Assembly: GCF_963678795.1 (NCBI RefSeq)
Contig: NZ_OY787453.1
Span: 930,001-994,000 of the forward strand
Reading direction: 5' to 3'
DNA: 64,000 bases
DNA from: an uncultured Methanoregula sp.
Lineage (GTDB): Archaea; Halobacteriota; Methanomicrobia; Methanomicrobiales; Methanospirillaceae
Shown piece by piece: positions 49,183 through 58,308 of the stretch (position 1 is its first letter; the number at the start of each line of letters is the position of its first letter). A program made the position numbers and the translations under genes. The notes below the pieces were generated by a model that did not search any database, had not been told where the DNA came from, and was given only the letters and a program-made list of their open reading frames with translations.

Positions 49183-49845
49183 ATGAAACTTACTTGGTTT
49201 GGCCATTCCTGTGTTCTCCTCTCGGGAACAAAAAAAGTCCTGATCGACCCCTTCATGGAGGACGGGAGCATCCTTGGAGCGAAACCGGATATTGTTGCCG
49301 TTACGCACGGGCATTCCGATCATCTCGGCGAAACGGTTGCCCTCAACAAAAAGACGGTCGCCATCACCGAGATTGCCAAATATCTCAAGACAAAAGGACT
49401 GCTGACAGAAAGCATGAATATCGGCGGAACGCATGTGGTGGACGGGGTTACGTTTACCATGACTCAGGCCCTGCACTCCACCTCCATCGAAGAAGCCGGC
49501 GTGGGTGTTTCCGGCGGGACTGCCGCAGGGTTTGTCATCCATATGGACGATGTGACCGTGTACCATGCCGGGGATACCGGGCTCTTTTCCGATATGAAAC
49601 TCATCGGGGACCTTTATCACCCGGATATCGCCATGCTCCCGATTGGCGGCCGGTTTACCATGGGGGTTCCCGAGGCGATGATGGCGGCCAGTTTCATTGG
49701 TGCAAGGACAGTCATCCCCATCCACTACAATACCTGGAACCGGATTGCTGCCGACCCGCTCATGTTCAAAAAATCGCTTGAGCGGACAACGGATATTGTC
49801 GTGAAGATTCTCTCCCCGGGAGAGACCATTGAAACCGGTTCCTGA
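49183..49845 (+). CDS. UPF0173 metal-dependent hydrolase
   Basis: 220 residues. Metallo-beta-lactamase fold: KLTWFGHSCVLLSG start, zinc-binding TVHGHSDH-type motif VTHGHSDHLGE, YHAGDTGLFSDMKLIG and VIPIHYNTW at the end, all typical of UPF0173/UlaG-like hydrolases. The substrate is unknown. It is the only gene on this stretch of the plus strand, ~110 bp after the HTH gene. Confidence 0.9.
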   Translation: MKLTWFGHSCVLLSGTKKVLIDPFMEDGSILGAKPDIVAVTHGHSDHLGETVALNKKTVAITEIAKYLKTKGLLTESMNIGGTHVVDGVTFTMTQALHSTSIEEAGVGVSGGTAAGFVIHMDDVTVYHAGDTGLFSDMKLIGDLYHPDIAMLPIGGRFTMGVPEAMMAASFIGARTVIPIHYNTWNRIAADPLMFKKSLERTTDIVVKILSPGETIETGS

Positions 49846-50162
49846 TCCCATTTTTTCCGGCAGAGCGATCAATTCCTATCGTTTTTATAGCTCGCTCTCA
49901 TAATATCGAAACGGAAAATCCCTGCGGTACCGCCATATCGAACTGTCCTCAGTGTGGCTCAAAAAATACCGTACGGACCGGCTGCAAGACCGTTGAGAAC
50001 AAGACGGTTGCAGTCAGTCTTTGCAGTGACGGTGGTCACACCCGGGAGCAGAATCTCTGATACCATGCAGGATTTTTCCGGTATTATAGATCATCGGAAC
50101 TGGCAGAACGGACGTTTTCCAGAACGTCCTGCTATTCGATAATCGTGAGGAGATGTGAGATC
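49846..50162. other. Intergenic region with a zinc-ribbon coding trace
   Basis: No complete gene. The frame 49905-50060 reads ISNCPQCGSKNTVRTGCKTV then VENKTVAVSLCSDGGHTREQ to a stop. It looks like a zinc-ribbon fragment, but there is no usable start in frame, so it is noted as a pseudogene-like trace. Confidence 0.35.
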
Positions 50163-50504
50163 ATGGCGTTTGAATGGGATCCAATCACTTTTATCAACCT
50201 GGTATTATGCATCATCATCGTAGTTCTTGGCTCTCTGTGCTGGTGCAGGAGTCATGAAAAACTTCCCCTCTTTATTGGTGCGGCCTTCGGCCTCTTTGGG
50301 ATCTCCCATGCTGCAACTCTGGCCGGCCTGAAAAATCCGCTCACGATTCCGCTGATCATTATCCGGACACTTGCGTACATCCTGGTGATTATTGCTCTCT
50401 GGCTGCACCTGAAAGACAGCCTCATTCTCAAGGAGACCCGCCAGGGATGGGTGGATTATTTCAAGAGTGAGACAACCGGGACTGATGACAAGAAAACCGG
50501 CTAA
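50163..50504 (+). CDS. Small integral membrane protein (three TM)
   Basis: 113 residues from MAFEWDPITF. Hydrophobic stretches: FINLVLCIIIVVLGSLCW (~10-27), LPLFIGAAFGLFGISHAATLAGL (~35-57) and IPLIIIRTLAYILVIIALWLHL (~63-85), then a polar tail. No known domain. Preceded by GAGGAG at a good distance. Faces the convergent STAS gene (76 bp between stops); a functional link with the STAS protein is possible but not shown. Confidence 0.65.
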   Translation: MAFEWDPITFINLVLCIIIVVLGSLCWCRSHEKLPLFIGAAFGLFGISHAATLAGLKNPLTIPLIIIRTLAYILVIIALWLHLKDSLILKETRQGWVDYFKSETTGTDDKKTG

Positions 50505-50580
50505 ATTCTCCAGCCGGACTTAAAATTAAACCAAAATTCCCCTTCACGGTTTTTTTGCGTATTTTACAGAGGACTCCTGT

Positions 50581-50916
50581 TCAGGCCATTTTCAGAAGAG
50601 CATCGGCCCGGGTCCGGCTGATGGGAAAGATGCTGGTGAATCCAGCCATTTCGAAGATCCTGAGAACCGCCGGCCTGATCTCCACGAGCATCACTTTCCG
50701 CCCGGCTTTCATCTGGTCCCGTGTTATCAGCAGGAGAACCCGAAGCCCGGCACTCGACACGTACTCTGTCTTTGAAAAATCAAAAATAATTTTTTGGGGA
50801 GTTGTCAGAAGGAGTTTCCTGAGATCTGCCTCAACCCCCGGAGCAGTATTTGTATCAAACCTCTGCGGGAACAGAACGATCTGTGCATCTTCCATGGGAA
50901 TTATTTCCATCTCCAT
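50581..50916 (-). CDS. STAS-domain protein (anti-sigma factor antagonist-like)
   Basis: 111 residues of one STAS domain. IIFDFSKTEYVSSAGLRVLLLITRDQ has the phospho-acceptor Ser (Ser54/55) and the following loop. In bacteria such proteins switch anti-sigma factors by partner exchange; archaea lack sigma factors of that type, so the partner here is probably a different kinase-like or membrane protein. Cytosolic. Confidence 0.85.
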   Translation of the reverse strand: MEMEIIPMEDAQIVLFPQRFDTNTAPGVEADLRKLLLTTPQKIIFDFSKTEYVSSAGLRVLLLITRDQMKAGRKVMLVEIRPAVLRIFEMAGFTSIFPISRTRADALLKMA

Positions 50917-51300
50917 ACCACTTCGGCCTCGTGTTGTAATATCGTGTTCCCGGACGGATTAACATTTACTTTCCCCGGCCGGAGGATACCTGTTTTTACC
51001 CGGGCCCGGCAGAGTGTTCCGGACTACAGAATGCTAAAAAAACCGGGCTTCAATCCGAGTCATCCCTGTTTTTCCCCGGCTATAGCGGCACGGCACTTCC
51101 ATAATGCTTCCACCCTTACCTGAGACCGGCTGTTCTTTCTGTCTTAAATCCACGGAAGGCTGGAGATACGATTCCTGCCCTCCATTGCATTGACCGTTCT
51201 ATTGAGCAGACCCTTTCTGTCAGTCATCCGGAATTGGCCGGAACCATAGACTTAATGAGGATATCAGGAAAACTGAATTAAGGAGTTTTGTAATAAAACC
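50917..51300. other. Intergenic region
   Basis: 384 bp between STAS and zinc-ribbon genes, which are divergent. I see no gene or repeat. It must contain both promoters. Confidence 0.4.
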
Positions 51301-51687
51301 ATGTTCGACAAACTCTTTGAACATGAAACCACCGGGACGCTCAAAGCACTTACGCTTGAATGGAAATGCCCCAACTGCCAGGGACTGAATTTCAGGATTC
51401 TCAAAAAAGACATACGTGAGGTGGGTCTCTATCACACGCGATGCCGGTACTGTAAAGCCAAATACCGCGTCAGTTATCCCAACCCGGGCCGGATCATCGT
51501 TGGCGAAGATGAGTTCATGGACCGGATATTCGACGAGGATTTTACGGATGAAGAGCTGCAGGACATGATCAAGGATTACGCGGAGATCGAGTACCTGAAA
51601 GTCGATCGGGCCGGTAACGGATTGATCAAGGAAAAACAGAAGGCGCTCGAAGACAAGATTACCTTTGCGAAACGGCGAAGAAGGTAA
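51301..51687 (+). CDS. Zinc-ribbon protein, unknown function
   Basis: 128 residues. Two CxxC knuckles (WKCPNCQGLNF; TRCRYCKAKYR) are separated by ~25 residues, the pattern of a zinc ribbon, followed by an acidic helical domain (FMDRIFDEDFTDEELQDMIKDYAEIEYLK) and a basic KRRRR tail. Possibly nucleic-acid linked; no specific family named. Stands alone. Confidence 0.6.
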   Translation: MFDKLFEHETTGTLKALTLEWKCPNCQGLNFRILKKDIREVGLYHTRCRYCKAKYRVSYPNPGRIIVGEDEFMDRIFDEDFTDEELQDMIKDYAEIEYLKVDRAGNGLIKEKQKALEDKITFAKRRRR

Positions 51688-51913
51688 AAAATCAGTTCCC
51701 GATAATATCCGAAAAATCGCACCATTATGCCCTGCCAGGGAGACCCCCCCGGGGTCTTTTTTCCGGCAGATCTCAACCGGTGGGGCACATCCCGACATCG
51801 GTTCCCTATGAATGATCTTCCGACACGACAAACGGATTTCTAAAAAGGATGAATGGAACTTCGCGTGTGCATTGCGCGGTGCAAAAATCCGGTTAACCTG
51901 TCATAAACACCGT

Positions 51914-52597
51914 TCACCGTTCAAGCGGAATATACGGGATAAGGTTGAGAAGATCGCTTTGTAATGTTTCAAGGGTTATACGTTCCATGAAACGTGCGGT
52001 CCGTTCTTTTGGTTGTGCATGTATCTGGTAATATTCGAGAAGCCGGCTGACAAGGTCCAGCACTTCACTCGTTGAAAGGTTCTTTGCAAGGACATCGCCG
52101 AACCGCGGCCGGGTACCGCTGTTTCCCCCGAAGAGGAGGGTCCACCCGCCCGCATTTCCCATGATCCCGATATCCCGGGTACGGCTCTCGCCGCAGCAGC
52201 GGGGACATCCCGATATCCCGATCTTGATCTTTCCCGGGAATGGTTTCTCCCGGTAGAGGGATTCGAGCATGGTGGCAAGGCCGAGGGAATCCTGGGTGCC
52301 GTTCCTGCAGTTTTCAATGCCGGGACAGGACTGGAAGTAGCGGATACAGGGCCCGGTTCTCCGCACCGCATCAGGGCCCAAATCCTCAAAAACTGCCGCA
52401 AGGTCATCAGCCGGAATACCGATCAGGGCGATGCGTTGCCCCGAGGTTATCTTCACTTTTGGCACCCGGTATTTCCGGGCAGTGGCTGCTACCTTCTCAA
52501 GGAGTTCAGGTGTGACGAGCCCTCCCGGTGACCGTGCCATGACCGCGTACGTTCTCCCGTCCCGCTGGAGAATTGCCCCCTCCGTATGATCTGCCAT
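51914..52597 (-). CDS. Sulfite/nitrite-reductase-like siroheme [4Fe-4S] protein (small)
   Basis: About 227 residues from MADHTEGAILQRDG. The N-terminal ferredoxin-like half (YAVMARSPGGLVTPELLEKVAATARKYRVPKVKITSGQRIALIGI) is followed by the CPGIENCRNG and GISGCPRCCGE cysteines that in the family hold the siroheme-linked [4Fe-4S] cluster. At this length it matches the small Dsr-like proteins of methanogens (group I) rather than full-size sulfite reductases. The actual substrate is unproven. 90 bp downstream of a methyltransferase gene on the same strand. Confidence 0.8.
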   Translation of the reverse strand: MADHTEGAILQRDGRTYAVMARSPGGLVTPELLEKVAATARKYRVPKVKITSGQRIALIGIPADDLAAVFEDLGPDAVRRTGPCIRYFQSCPGIENCRNGTQDSLGLATMLESLYREKPFPGKIKIGISGCPRCCGESRTRDIGIMGNAGGWTLLFGGNSGTRPRFGDVLAKNLSTSEVLDLVSRLLEYYQIHAQPKERTARFMERITLETLQSDLLNLIPYIPLER

Positions 52598-52687
52598 GAT
52601 CAAAGCTTCCTTCCTGCTCTTTAATCCTCTTTTCTGCCGGCATTCCTGCCGGGGTCAGTACAAGAAATCCGTTCTGCTGATCCTTCA

Positions 52688-53752
52688 TCAGGCTTTCCCA
52701 TAATGGAGAGTCATGAGGGACATGTACTCATCTGCATAGGCAGCTGAATCACACCTGAGCGAAAATTCCGGGCCAAGAACTTCAGATAACAGGGAATGCC
52801 ACTGGCCCCGCAGCATGTGGTAATCGCTCCTGACCCCCCGGGGCTCGGTAAGGATGGAGACAACCTCGTTCATCAGGAACGAGTCAATACAGTCGTTGAC
52901 AACCCCCACCGGGGCGTCGTGGGAATAAACAAAGTCAATGATCCGGCCGTACGACTGGTATACAGAAAGGGCAAGATCCGGCGTGAAGATGTCCGGGGTG
53001 TCGTTGTTTGCATCCATCTCGAACAGGATGAAGTGGTCGATCCATGGTTTCAGCCGTGAGAGGTGGACGCGTTTGTCTTCGAGAGGCATATGGTGGTACG
53101 CGAGCGAACTCATCGCGATCTCGAACTTCCTGTCGATCTTTCCTGAACAATCCTGGATCCTGCCGTTCTCGACACTGATCTCTGCATCCGGAAATGCTGA
53201 CCTGACGGTCTTCTCTGCAAGGGCTGCCATGGCTGGCGATGAATCGACGAGCAGGATCTCGTCAATACCCGGGATCTTGTCCGTTTCTGTCAGATGGGTA
53301 AGCACGGCCACGGTGAGCGCCCCGTCTCCGCAGCCGATATCCATGAACCTGATCGGTCTCTTAAAGACCGGCAGGGAATGGCTGCACTGCCGGACAAACT
53401 GCCATCGTGCTTTCTTCATGATGGGGACGCCGGCAAAATGGATGAACGGCCGGGGATCCTGGAAAACCACTGCAGGCGTTATGAGCTGGTTCTCATGGCG
53501 CTGAAAAAACCCGAGGAGGAATGCACAGCAGAAGAGCCCGTCCTCTTCATTGAGAGTCCCGCTCTCCAGCCATCCGATACTTTGTTTGCCAGATCCTTTC
53601 GCAGCAAGGAGGGTGGCTATGTAAAAGTGAAATGCGGCTACCAGGTTTTTACGGATCTTCGTATCATAATGCCCAGGTGCGGGAAAGGTTCTTGAGATTT
53701 CTTCTCCATAGTTAGTCCATTCCCGTTTTTCCTGTTCCGAAAGAAAGAGCAT
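52688..53752 (-). CDS. SAM-dependent methyltransferase (class I), unknown target
   Basis: 354 residues. The SAM-binding motif I is FMDIGCGDGALTVAVL, followed by ILLVDSSPAMAALAEKT (acidic end of strand 2) and an IAMSSLAYHHMPLEDK motif IV region. The N-terminal ~110 residues (EQEKREWTNYGEEISRTFPAPGHYDT...) are an extension with no recognised fold. It may pair with the sulfite-reductase-like gene downstream, but the substrate is unknown. Confidence 0.75.
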   Translation of the reverse strand: MLFLSEQEKREWTNYGEEISRTFPAPGHYDTKIRKNLVAAFHFYIATLLAAKGSGKQSIGWLESGTLNEEDGLFCCAFLLGFFQRHENQLITPAVVFQDPRPFIHFAGVPIMKKARWQFVRQCSHSLPVFKRPIRFMDIGCGDGALTVAVLTHLTETDKIPGIDEILLVDSSPAMAALAEKTVRSAFPDAEISVENGRIQDCSGKIDRKFEIAMSSLAYHHMPLEDKRVHLSRLKPWIDHFILFEMDANNDTPDIFTPDLALSVYQSYGRIIDFVYSHDAPVGVVNDCIDSFLMNEVVSILTEPRGVRSDYHMLRGQWHSLLSEVLGPEFSLRCDSAAYADEYMSLMTLHYGKA

Positions 53753-54010
53753 AATTTCCCTTGAGCAATATGGATTGCACCGGATAAAATGTATTGGGTA
53801 TTGAGCCGGTCATTATTTCCCGTGGGGCTCCGTCAACACCATTTTTTCGCCGGCGGAACGAAACAGCACCCATATATAGTCGGCTCATTAATCGATAAGA
53901 TGTGAAGGCGGCCGCGATGACAATCCGGATCGTTCTCTCCCCGGCAGGATCCGGGCCCGGAATCTTCGGTTATTATCATCGCCTTATTAATGAGCCGAAG
54001 CGGGAGATCG

Positions 54011-54844
54011 ATGATGCCACCAAGCGTAATTGCCAGGAAGGCCGGGATCAAAAGAAACCCGGTTGCTATTGTATGGACCGATAAAAAACCAGAAAAAGCC
54101 CTCGAGTTCAAACCGGGCGTCTGGAGCTGCGTTATGTGGCTCTTTGCAAAGGTTGCAAATGACGGGAAGACCGCCGTCTTTTCAGAGGCTACGACCACGT
54201 GCGCCGGCGGGTCGATGGGTCTGGGCTTTGGCCGGCCCTGGGAGAAACACGCGGCACGGAGCGAGGATGGGTTCTGCTCGTTCCTCTCGAATGGTGCAGA
54301 TGGAGCAATCGACAAGGAGGCATATAATGCCATCATTGCGCAGAGCTTCGATGACCATCACAGGAAGATGCTGACCGAAGGGGAACGCTTCTTCAAGAAC
54401 CCCGCAGTTGTCAAGAAATTCTTAAAAAACCTTCCCCTCTATGACGCAAAGGACAAGTTTATCGTCATGAAACCTGTATCCGAGGTGAAGGAAGGGGATG
54501 ATGTGAAAAGCGTTGTGTTTGTCGCAAATGCAGACCAGATCGCTGCCTTATCAACCCTTGCCAACTACGGGACCGGCAATCTCCGGGACGGGATCATTGT
54601 TGCTGCCGGCGCGGCGGGGTGCCAGGCCATGGGTGTATGCACATATGCAGAGTACGGGAAGGAGCAGCCCCGGGCCGTTGTCGGCCTCACCGATCTTTCG
54701 GCGCGTAAGTCCGTCCGCGCAACACTCGGAAAGGATGTTCTCACCTTCTCAGTTCCCTATGGCAAGTACAAGGCAATGGAACGGAATGCCGAGGGCAGTT
54801 TCCTTGACCTGGATCTCTGGAAAGAACTCCGCGATTCGGAGTGA
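54011..54844 (+). CDS. DUF169 family protein
   Basis: About 277 residues from MMPPSVIARKAGIKRNPVAIVWTD. The DUF169 pattern includes CVMWLFAKVANDGKTAVFSEATTTCAGGSMGLGFG (with Cys), VVFVANADQIAALSTLANYG, and a Cys/Gly-rich GAAGCQAMGVCTY. The family is conserved in methanogens and anaerobes; function unknown. I use the ATG at 54011, after GGGAGATCG; the seven residues upstream look like read-through. Confidence 0.85.
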   Translation: MMPPSVIARKAGIKRNPVAIVWTDKKPEKALEFKPGVWSCVMWLFAKVANDGKTAVFSEATTTCAGGSMGLGFGRPWEKHAARSEDGFCSFLSNGADGAIDKEAYNAIIAQSFDDHHRKMLTEGERFFKNPAVVKKFLKNLPLYDAKDKFIVMKPVSEVKEGDDVKSVVFVANADQIAALSTLANYGTGNLRDGIIVAAGAAGCQAMGVCTYAEYGKEQPRAVVGLTDLSARKSVRATLGKDVLTFSVPYGKYKAMERNAEGSFLDLDLWKELRDSE

Positions 54845-54933
54845 TGAAGAAGTCCCCCTGTTCGGGCCTCTTTTCTTACTGATTGTTCACTGAGGCTGAA
54901 CTGCCTGGGGGCTTCTCTGCATCCCGTCTCTTT

Positions 54934-55596
54934 TCAGAGCCAGCGGGTCACATCATCAACCGGGGGCCGGATGGAAGGGGAGAGCTCATCGGTCGGGTAA
55001 CCTACCGCACAGCCCATCAGCTCCCATTCACCGGGGGTTATACCCAGTATTTTACAGAACTCCGGGTTGCCTGACATCTGCGAAGTGACCGATACGAGCT
55101 GGAACCCGAGCTCCAGTGCGGTTGCCTTGAGCCACATGTTCTCCATGCAGTGAGCAAGGGACTGGAGCTCTACGGGGGGAAACCCTTTGCGCTCCGCAAC
55201 AACGATGTAAAATGGAGCGGTCCCGATCCCGGGCACCACGCCTTTTGCTTTAATTGCTGACAATCTCTGGAAGAACATGCCGGCTTTCTTCCGGAGATTT
55301 GGGTCCTTCTCCATGCCATGTTCCAGTTCCTGTGCCATTACTGCAACATGGTTCATGACGAGATGCCTGATGGCATTGAGGTTCGTCGATCCGTTCCTTA
55401 TCACAAAAAACCGGCGGAAATAATCTTTCGAGTTGCCCACGGCTGCCGCGGCGAACGGGGCAAGAAGGCCCGCATGCAGGATGCGCCGGATCTCATCGTC
55501 TGGGGGAAATTCCGCGGTGAAAACCCGATAGGAGCGGCGTTCGGCGAGGATCTGGTCCAGGGCAACGTTCCTCTGTTCAATGATATCGGTACACAT
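54934..55596 (-). CDS. Nitroreductase family protein
   Basis: About 220 residues from MCTDIIEQRNVALDQILAERRSYRVFTAEFPPDDEIRRIL. RRSYRVF is the FMN-phosphate-binding segment of the nitroreductase family, and the C-terminal half has the GF-containing ELGFQLVSVTSQ and LMGCAVGYPTDE, also typical. NAD(P)H:flavin oxidoreductase activity is likely; the substrate is unknown. A longer frame to 55707 overlaps the FkbM gene and is not preferred. Confidence 0.82.
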   Translation of the reverse strand: MCTDIIEQRNVALDQILAERRSYRVFTAEFPPDDEIRRILHAGLLAPFAAAAVGNSKDYFRRFFVIRNGSTNLNAIRHLVMNHVAVMAQELEHGMEKDPNLRKKAGMFFQRLSAIKAKGVVPGIGTAPFYIVVAERKGFPPVELQSLAHCMENMWLKATALELGFQLVSVTSQMSGNPEFCKILGITPGEWELMGCAVGYPTDELSPSIRPPVDDVTRWL

Positions 55597-55687
55597 GATT
55601 ACTCCAGCATTCAGTTGGTGTGGGGTCTCATGAACATTGCCACCGCGGAAGTAAATTCCCAAAGGATAACAGATTCTCACCGGGCGA

Positions 55688-56323
55688 TCAGGTCTTTTGT
55701 TCAGCATGCAGGATGCCCATGACCCCCATCACGTCATGGCATGGTCTGCGTTCTATCGCGAAATCATACTGCCGGCTGACATAATCAAGAAGCGCCATGT
55801 CGGGAACGGCGCATATCGGGGGCATATGCAGTTCCATCTCGATCCTCCGCACACCAGAAAGATCTGATGGCCGGATCAGCCACTCTGCTCCTTCGCAATC
55901 GCACTTCAGAAAATCGCACCCCCCGGCCATGCCGATGAGGGTCCCGAGCGTGAACGTGGGGGTCGTCACCCGGCAGTTGTCCCAGCATATCTCGCAGGGT
56001 TTCCCGTTACCCAGTGCGCCCTGGATGATCCCGACCGGAACCTTGTTCTTTCGGATATTTTTTTCAAGGATATCAAAAGTCACCGGCTCCACCGCAGTCA
56101 CGTGCGGGCTGAACCGCGCTGCACGGATACAGAATGCCCCCACGTTTGCCCCGATATCGATGACCCGGTCATCGGGCCGGATATCCTCAAACCGGTATTC
56201 CGGCACTTCATGGATCTGCCAAAAGGACGTTTTCTCATCAGAAAAGATCACATTATCTGAAGTAATTCTGACCGGCGGTATCTTCATTCCTTCACGTTCC
56301 ATCACGTGGGTAATGATGGTCAT
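55688..56323 (-). CDS. FkbM-type SAM methyltransferase
   Basis: 211 residues. RVIDIGANVGAFCIRAARFSPHVTAVEPVTFDILEKNI carries motif I and the Glu of strand 2, and FLKCDCEGAEWLI is the FkbM family motif IV/post-I. These proteins usually methylate small or secreted molecules; the target is unknown. Downstream of a divergent Trm5-like gene. Confidence 0.78.
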   Translation of the reverse strand: MTIITHVMEREGMKIPPVRITSDNVIFSDEKTSFWQIHEVPEYRFEDIRPDDRVIDIGANVGAFCIRAARFSPHVTAVEPVTFDILEKNIRKNKVPVGIIQGALGNGKPCEICWDNCRVTTPTFTLGTLIGMAGGCDFLKCDCEGAEWLIRPSDLSGVRRIEMELHMPPICAVPDMALLDYVSRQYDFAIERRPCHDVMGVMGILHAEQKT

Positions 56324-56343
56324 TAAAGGTTTCTTTTCTTATA

Positions 56344-57282
56344 ATGCATGTCGATCTTCCGACAGTGGTGCAGGACTCCGGTCATCACTGCCGGGTATGT
56401 CCGCCGGAAAAAAGAGTACGGGCGAATCCCTGGCATGAATGGACATGGTTTTTTGCCCATAAGCCGATTGTTCCGGTACTTATGGGGTTCAAAGACCAGT
56501 TATCCGGACGTATTCCCGGTAACCTCCTGCACTTCCTGAACGGCCGTTATGATATGATTGGATCGATAGCGGTCATTTCGATCCCCCGCGAACTTGATGA
56601 ATTCAAATACCTGGTTGCAGAGGCCCTTGTTTCCTATCACCACTCAGTAAAAACGGTCCTGAACAAGATCGCACCAGTGGATGGCAACAGCAGGATTGCC
56701 CGGTATGAGATCCTTGCAGGGAAGGAAACGGTCACCACCTGCCGGGAATATGGTTTTGAGTACAGAATCGATGTGCTCTCCTCTTTTTTCAATCCCCGTC
56801 TCTGTACCGAGCGAAAACGGGTGGCCGGCCAGGTACTCCCCGGAGAACAGGTTCTTGTCCCGTTTGCCGGTGTCGGACCGTTTATTGTACCTGCAGCAGC
56901 CCGGGGTGCCCGTGTCGTGGCAATAGAACAGAACCCGGATGCTTTCCGGTGGCTGGTTGAAAATATCCGGACCAACCGTGTTGATGAACGGGTTACTGCC
57001 ATTATGGGAGATGCGTTTGATACCTCCCTGTTACCCTTACCGGCATTTGACCGGGTGATCATTCCAACCCCCTTTGGAATGGATACAATACTCGAAAGCC
57101 TTGAGACCTGCGTGAAACCCGGCGGTATGATTCACTTCTATACGTTCCGGAACAAAAGACAGGTTTTCGATATCAGGGATGGGCTGGAACGGCGGGGATA
57201 TGACGTTAAACTTGCCCGTCGGTGCGGGAATGTGGCGCCGGGCATTTCACGCTGGGTGTTCGATCTCAAATCAGGATCCTGA
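56344..57282 (+). CDS. tRNA (guanine-37-N1)-methyltransferase (Trm5-like)
   Basis: 312 residues. The Rossmann core has VLVPFAGVGPFIVPAAARGARVVAIEQNPDAFRWLVENIRTNRV and VIIPTPFGMDTIL; the D2 domain segment is YEILAGKETVTTCREYGFEYRIDVLSSFFNPRLCTERKRV, a Trm5 hallmark. Trm5 makes m1G37 next to the anticodon, preventing frameshifts. No strong ribosome-binding site before the ATG; a second Met at ~47 (MGFKDQLSGR) could be the start. FkbM and Trm5 genes diverge from a 20-bp gap. Confidence 0.85.
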   Translation: MHVDLPTVVQDSGHHCRVCPPEKRVRANPWHEWTWFFAHKPIVPVLMGFKDQLSGRIPGNLLHFLNGRYDMIGSIAVISIPRELDEFKYLVAEALVSYHHSVKTVLNKIAPVDGNSRIARYEILAGKETVTTCREYGFEYRIDVLSSFFNPRLCTERKRVAGQVLPGEQVLVPFAGVGPFIVPAAARGARVVAIEQNPDAFRWLVENIRTNRVDERVTAIMGDAFDTSLLPLPAFDRVIIPTPFGMDTILESLETCVKPGGMIHFYTFRNKRQVFDIRDGLERRGYDVKLARRCGNVAPGISRWVFDLKSGS

Positions 57283-57321
57283 ATCCGTTTAACCCTTAAG
57301 CGTTTATGAAATCCGGAAAAA

Positions 57322-57474
57322 TCAGGCTGAACGGATATCCTTGGAGCTGCACGCCGGGCAGCTGGGGTGTGTGGTGCGATCCCAGGAAAATTCCGTGCCA
57401 CAATCATTGCAGCAGCATTCGGAGCAGTTCGGATCAAAAATATGAATCACAAACAATTCGTCAGGAAACCCCAT
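57322..57474 (-). CDS. Small zinc-ribbon protein (50 aa)
   Basis: A short gene read by hand. ATG at 57472-57474 opens MGFPDELFVIHIFDPNC and continues SECCCNDCGTEFSWDRTTH, then PSCPACSSKDIRSA to TGA at 57322-57324. Two CxxC pairs (CNDC, CPAC; also an SECC) spaced ~18 residues apart form a rubredoxin/zinc-ribbon knuckle pattern. Convergent with Trm5 (39 bp between stops). Coding is supported by the structured Cys spacing. Function unknown, perhaps a regulatory or chaperone-like metal protein. Confidence 0.65.
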   Translation of the reverse strand: MGFPDELFVIHIFDPNCSECCCNDCGTEFSWDRTTHPSCPACSSKDIRSA

Positions 57475-57759
57475 ATGCACTCATCTCTGGTAGATATGTA
57501 CTAACAGGAAATATATAAAAATTGTGTTTTCTTAAAATCTACGCTTTGAACTTAATTTTGTGTTTACATCTCACAGAATCGTTTTTTGGCAGATATCCCC
57601 CTCATGGGCCATGGTAAATCATCTGTATGAACCGGAGTATAATAACTGGCAGCGGGATCATCCGTACACCCGGATCTATCAACTGAAGAAAAGGTATAGA
57701 TTATACAGGAAAGGAACATCATTTAAAAAACCCAAAAAGATCTGTATCAGTGAACCTCC

Positions 57760-58308
57760 ATGTATCTCCAGACCAAAAAAGCGATCCTCCGGCCATGGTC
57801 TGCTGCCGATGCAGGATCTATTTCCCGGCATGCGAACAACCCGCGCATTACTGCATGTATGAGGGATGCGTTCCCTCACCCCTATACACTTGAGGATGCA
57901 CACCGGTTCATCGAAATGGCAGGATCCACCAAGAACCTGCTGCTCGCAATCGAGACCGGTGGGGAAGCTGTGGGAGGGATTGGTATCCATTACCTTGAGG
58001 ATGTCTACCGGGGGACCGGGGAGATCGGGTACTGGCTGTCGGAATCCTTCCGGGGGCAGGGCATCGTGACAGACGCGGTCCGATCCCTTGTCCCGGTTGT
58101 GTTCCAGGAGACCGATCTCATCCGTATTCATGCAGGTATCTTTGCTAATAACCCGGCTTCTATGCGTGTTTTGGAAAAAAGCGGTTTTTTACGGGAAGCC
58201 ATCCATAAAAATGCCATCACGAAAAATGGTGTTGTAATGGATGAGATTGTATATACGATCCTCAAAAAAGATGCAGGAGATCAGACGGGTAAGACCCGGC
58301 TGCCGTAA
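57760..58308 (+). CDS. GNAT N-acetyltransferase (RimJ/RimL-type)
   Basis: 182 residues. GNAT fold: LRPWSAADAGSISRHANNPRITACMRDAFPHPYTLEDAHRF, the acetyl-CoA binding motif A near GEIGYWLSESFRGQGIVTDAV, and RIHAGIFANNPASMRVLEKSGF at the end, all typical of the RimJ/RimL subgroup (N-terminal acetylation of ribosomal or other proteins). The substrate is unknown. It ends against the convergent satP gene (28 bp overlap). Confidence 0.88.
   Translation: MYLQTKKAILRPWSAADAGSISRHANNPRITACMRDAFPHPYTLEDAHRFIEMAGSTKNLLLAIETGGEAVGGIGIHYLEDVYRGTGEIGYWLSESFRGQGIVTDAVRSLVPVVFQETDLIRIHAGIFANNPASMRVLEKSGFLREAIHKNAITKNGVVMDEIVYTILKKDAGDQTGKTRLP

Noticed and set aside
57560..57862. 100-codon plus-strand frame overlapping the GNAT start
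   Set aside because: Overlaps the confidently called GNAT gene in another frame and shows no domain.
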